18,186 nucleotides of DNA, from the NCBI GenBank assembly GCA_039916225.1, contig JBDSLU010000325.1, positions 1 to 18,186 on the forward strand. The letters are read 5' to 3'. Shown here piece by piece: positions 16,497 through 18,186 of this stretch (its first letter is position 1; each line of letters opens with the position of its first letter). The stretch is from JBDSLU01 sp039916225. Lineage in GTDB: Bacteria > Acidobacteriota > Vicinamibacteria > Vicinamibacterales > Vicinamibacteraceae. The notes below the pieces were generated by a model that saw only the letters and a list, made by a program, of their open reading frames with translations, was not told the DNA's origin and ran no database searches. The translations under genes were made by a program, and so were the position numbers.

Positions 16497-16527
16497 TTGG
16501 CGGCATTCCGGTCCGGAGCGCTATACT
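16497..16527 (+). promoter_or_regulatory. Probable promoter of the S55 peptidase gene
   Basis: TATACT (16522-16527) is a good -10 hexamer in GC-rich surroundings. TTGGCG (16497-16502) could be the -35 at a slightly long 19-nt spacing. Transcription would start near 16534, leaving about 40 nt before ATG 16576. It diverges from the aromatic operon promoter, whose -35 box ends 7 nt away. Confidence 0.45.
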
Positions 16528-16575
16528 TTGAATATCCCCTTGCAGCCAGCCTTTCGCGTCCGCCAGCCCCGACCG

Positions 16576-18186
16576 ATGCGCCTCTTGACCGTTGCGTGCT
16601 TCGTCACGGCCCTCCTCTGCGCGCTGCCCGGGCGCGGCGTCCGGGGGGCCGAGACGTTCATGCCGGTCGAGGCGGTCCAGGCCGGAATGCACGGCACCGG
16701 CATCAGCGTCTTCGCCGGTGAAACCCGGTCCGAGTTCCAGGTCGAGATCCTCGGGACGCTCCCAAACGCCGTCGGGCCGCGCCGGCACCTGATCCTGGCC
16801 CGTCTGTCGGGTCAGCGGCTCGCCGACACCGGCGTCATGCAGGGCATGAGCGGCAGCCCGGTCTACATCGACGGCAAGCTGATCGGCGCGGTGTCCTACT
16901 CGCTGGGTGCGTTCTCGAAAGAACCGATCGCCGGGATCACGCCGATCGCCGACATGATCGACGCCACCAACCGGACTACCGGCACGTCGGCCCCGGTCCG
17001 GAGCGCATCCGCCGACCTGCCGTGGCCGGCCCCGCCGGCCCAGTTCGCCGCCGCCCTGCGCGATGCCTTTGCCCGCGTAACGGCCGCCAGCGCCCCGATT
17101 ACCCTGGCCGGGGTCGATTCGCCGGTGCTGGCGGCCCTGCCCAGCCACGCCCAGCTTCGACCGATCGCCGTCGCCTACACGATGGCTGGCTTCTCCGGCG
17201 ACACCGCGGCTGCGTTCACACGCGCCCTCGGTGGCCCCGTCGTCGCGCCAGGAGCAGGTCAGACGGCGGCAGCAGCCGCGGTGACCACCGCGCTGATGCC
17301 TGGCGACGCCGTCGGCGTCAGCCTCATCCGCGGCGACCTGACGTTCGGCGCCACCGGCACCGTGACCCACGTCGACGGCGGCCGGGTCTACGCCTTCGGG
17401 CACCCGTTCTTCAACCTCGGGCCGACCGAGTTCCCGATGACGCGCGCCCGCGTCCAAACGCTGCTGCCCAGCCTCAACATCTCGCAGAAGCTGGCCGCCA
17501 TCGGCGAAGTGGTCGGCACCGTCCGACAGGATCGATCGACGGCCATCGCCGGCACGCTGGGCCCTGGCCCGACGCTGGTGCCGGTCACGCTGACCCTGCA
17601 GTCCGATCGAGCGCCGGCCCGGACCTTCCGCTTCGAGATCGTCAAGGACCAGCTGTTCACGCCGCTCCTGACGTTCGCCTCGATCGCCAACACGCTGCAG
17701 GCCTACGAACGCGAGTTCGGCGTCGCCACCTTCCTGGTCCGCGGCACGGCGCAGGTGCGCGGCCACGGCGCCGTCGCCATCGACGACGTCTTCGCCGGCG
17801 ACTCGCCGGCGATCGGCGCGGCCGCGGCGGTGTCCGGTCCACTCTCGCTGCTGCTGCGCAACGAGCGCCAGCCGGTCCAGATCGACGGCGTCGAACTGGC
17901 CATCCAGTCGTTCGAGGAACCGCGCACGGCCAGCATCGAGCGGGTCTGGCTCGGCACGCGCGAGCCGCGCGCCGGCGAGACGGTGCCGGTGCACGTCGTC
18001 ACGCGCTCGTATCGCGGCGAGGAACGCACCCACACGATCCCGATTCGCATCCCGGCGGGATCGTCCGGCGCGCTGTCGCTGATCGTGTCCGACGGCACCC
18101 GCCTCGCGTTCAGCGAACAGCGCGAGCAGCGGACGCCGTCCACCGCCGACAGCGTGCCGCAGCTGATTCGTTCGTTCAACGAAGCG
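16576..18186 (+). CDS. SpoIVB-type (S55) peptidase domain protein, C-terminus cut by the right edge
   Basis: The frame is open from ATG 16576 to the window end, giving 537 residues with no stop. A signal peptide is visible (LLTVACFVTALLCALPG, likely cleavage near residue 25, GVRGA/ETF). The N-terminal part reads VQAGMHGTGISVFAGE and FQVEILGTLPNAVGP, then the serine-protease-like GMSGSPVYIDGKLIGAVSY with Ser92 as the probable nucleophile. Later come RVYAFGHPFFNLGPTEFPMTRA (His276) and a region of predicted beta strands. SpoIVB is the sporulation signalling protease of Firmicutes; here a sporulation role is unlikely and a periplasmic or exported protease is more plausible, possibly inactive. 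No Shine-Dalgarno is evident before the ATG. It is divergent from the aromatic operon with no functional link seen. Confidence 0.82.
   Translation, partial: MRLLTVACFVTALLCALPGRGVRGAETFMPVEAVQAGMHGTGISVFAGETRSEFQVEILGTLPNAVGPRRHLILARLSGQRLADTGVMQGMSGSPVYIDGKLIGAVSYSLGAFSKEPIAGITPIADMIDATNRTTGTSAPVRSASADLPWPAPPAQFAAALRDAFARVTAASAPITLAGVDSPVLAALPSHAQLRPIAVAYTMAGFSGDTAAAFTRALGGPVVAPGAGQTAAAAAVTTALMPGDAVGVSLIRGDLTFGATGTVTHVDGGRVYAFGHPFFNLGPTEFPMTRARVQTLLPSLNISQKLAAIGEVVGTVRQDRSTAIAGTLGPGPTLVPVTLTLQSDRAPARTFRFEIVKDQLFTPLLTFASIANTLQAYEREFGVATFLVRGTAQVRGHGAVAIDDVFAGDSPAIGAAAAVSGPLSLLLRNERQPVQIDGVELAIQSFEEPRTASIERVWLGTREPRAGETVPVHVVTRSYRGEERTHTIPIRIPAGSSGALSLIVSDGTRLAFSEQREQRTPSTADSVPQLIRSFNEA

Noticed and set aside
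16114..18033. Long minus-strand open frame (639 codons) opposite the S55 peptidase gene
   Set aside because: It is Arg/Gly/Asp-rich with no recognisable motif. The plus-strand frame has a signal peptide and family motifs, so this is a GC-driven antisense shadow.

Overview
High-GC bacterial DNA dominated by one long minus-strand block that encodes most of the aromatic amino-acid pathway. The gene mix points to an Acidobacteriota-like organism, perhaps class Vicinamibacteria: a CBM9/DUF5916 outer-membrane protein, an S55 (SpoIVB-type) peptidase with a Gram-negative style signal peptide, an unfused trpEGDCFBA order and a bifunctional AroD-AroE. This assignment is an inference from gene content; no rRNA or other marker is present.

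Layout from left to right. Positions 1-395 (-) hold the N-terminal part of a leucyl aminopeptidase (pepA), running off the left edge. Divergent from it, 495-962 (+) encodes a small secreted PKD-like protein, followed by acetoacetyl-CoA synthetase (1009-2946, +). A 48-nt near-perfect palindrome (2944-2991) separates this from a convergent DUF5916 outer-membrane protein (2989-5208, -), and the palindrome supplies the TAG stop codon of both genes. After a 92-nt spacer with an inverted repeat comes the aromatic operon, read right to left from 16453 to 5301: leader peptide, aroDE, trpE, trpG, trpD, trpC, trpF, trpB, trpA, chorismate mutase (aroQ), DAHP synthase and a TyrA-GNAT fusion. Divergent from the operon promoter, 16576-18186 (+) is an S55-family peptidase open at the right edge.

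How the genes work together. DAHP synthase makes the first committed intermediate. AroDE performs dehydroquinate dehydration and shikimate reduction. TrpEGDCFBA takes chorismate to tryptophan. AroQ makes prephenate and TyrA carries it toward tyrosine. aroB, aroK, aroA, aroC and a prephenate dehydratase are absent here and must lie elsewhere. From aroDE to aroQ every junction overlaps (ATGA, TAATG, TGATG, ATGA, ATGA, 20 nt, GTGA, 8 nt), which implies strong translational coupling.

The most interesting element is the 5' region of the operon (16220-16490). A promoter (TTGACC, 17 nt, TATCGT) lies only 8 nt from the ATG of a 52-codon leader ORF that carries a Trp-Trp-Tyr cluster at codons 41-43. 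A 13-bp intrinsic terminator with a six-T tract follows and ends 4 nt before the aroDE start. The RNA just past the Trp codons can pair either with an upstream leader segment or with the 5' arm of the terminator. This gives a complete 1:2, 2:3, 3:4 attenuator architecture, apparently with a leaderless leader peptide, controlling a whole aromatic supraoperon rather than trp genes alone. The Shine-Dalgarno sequence of aroDE lies in the 3' arm of the terminator, so translation could be controlled by the same switch.
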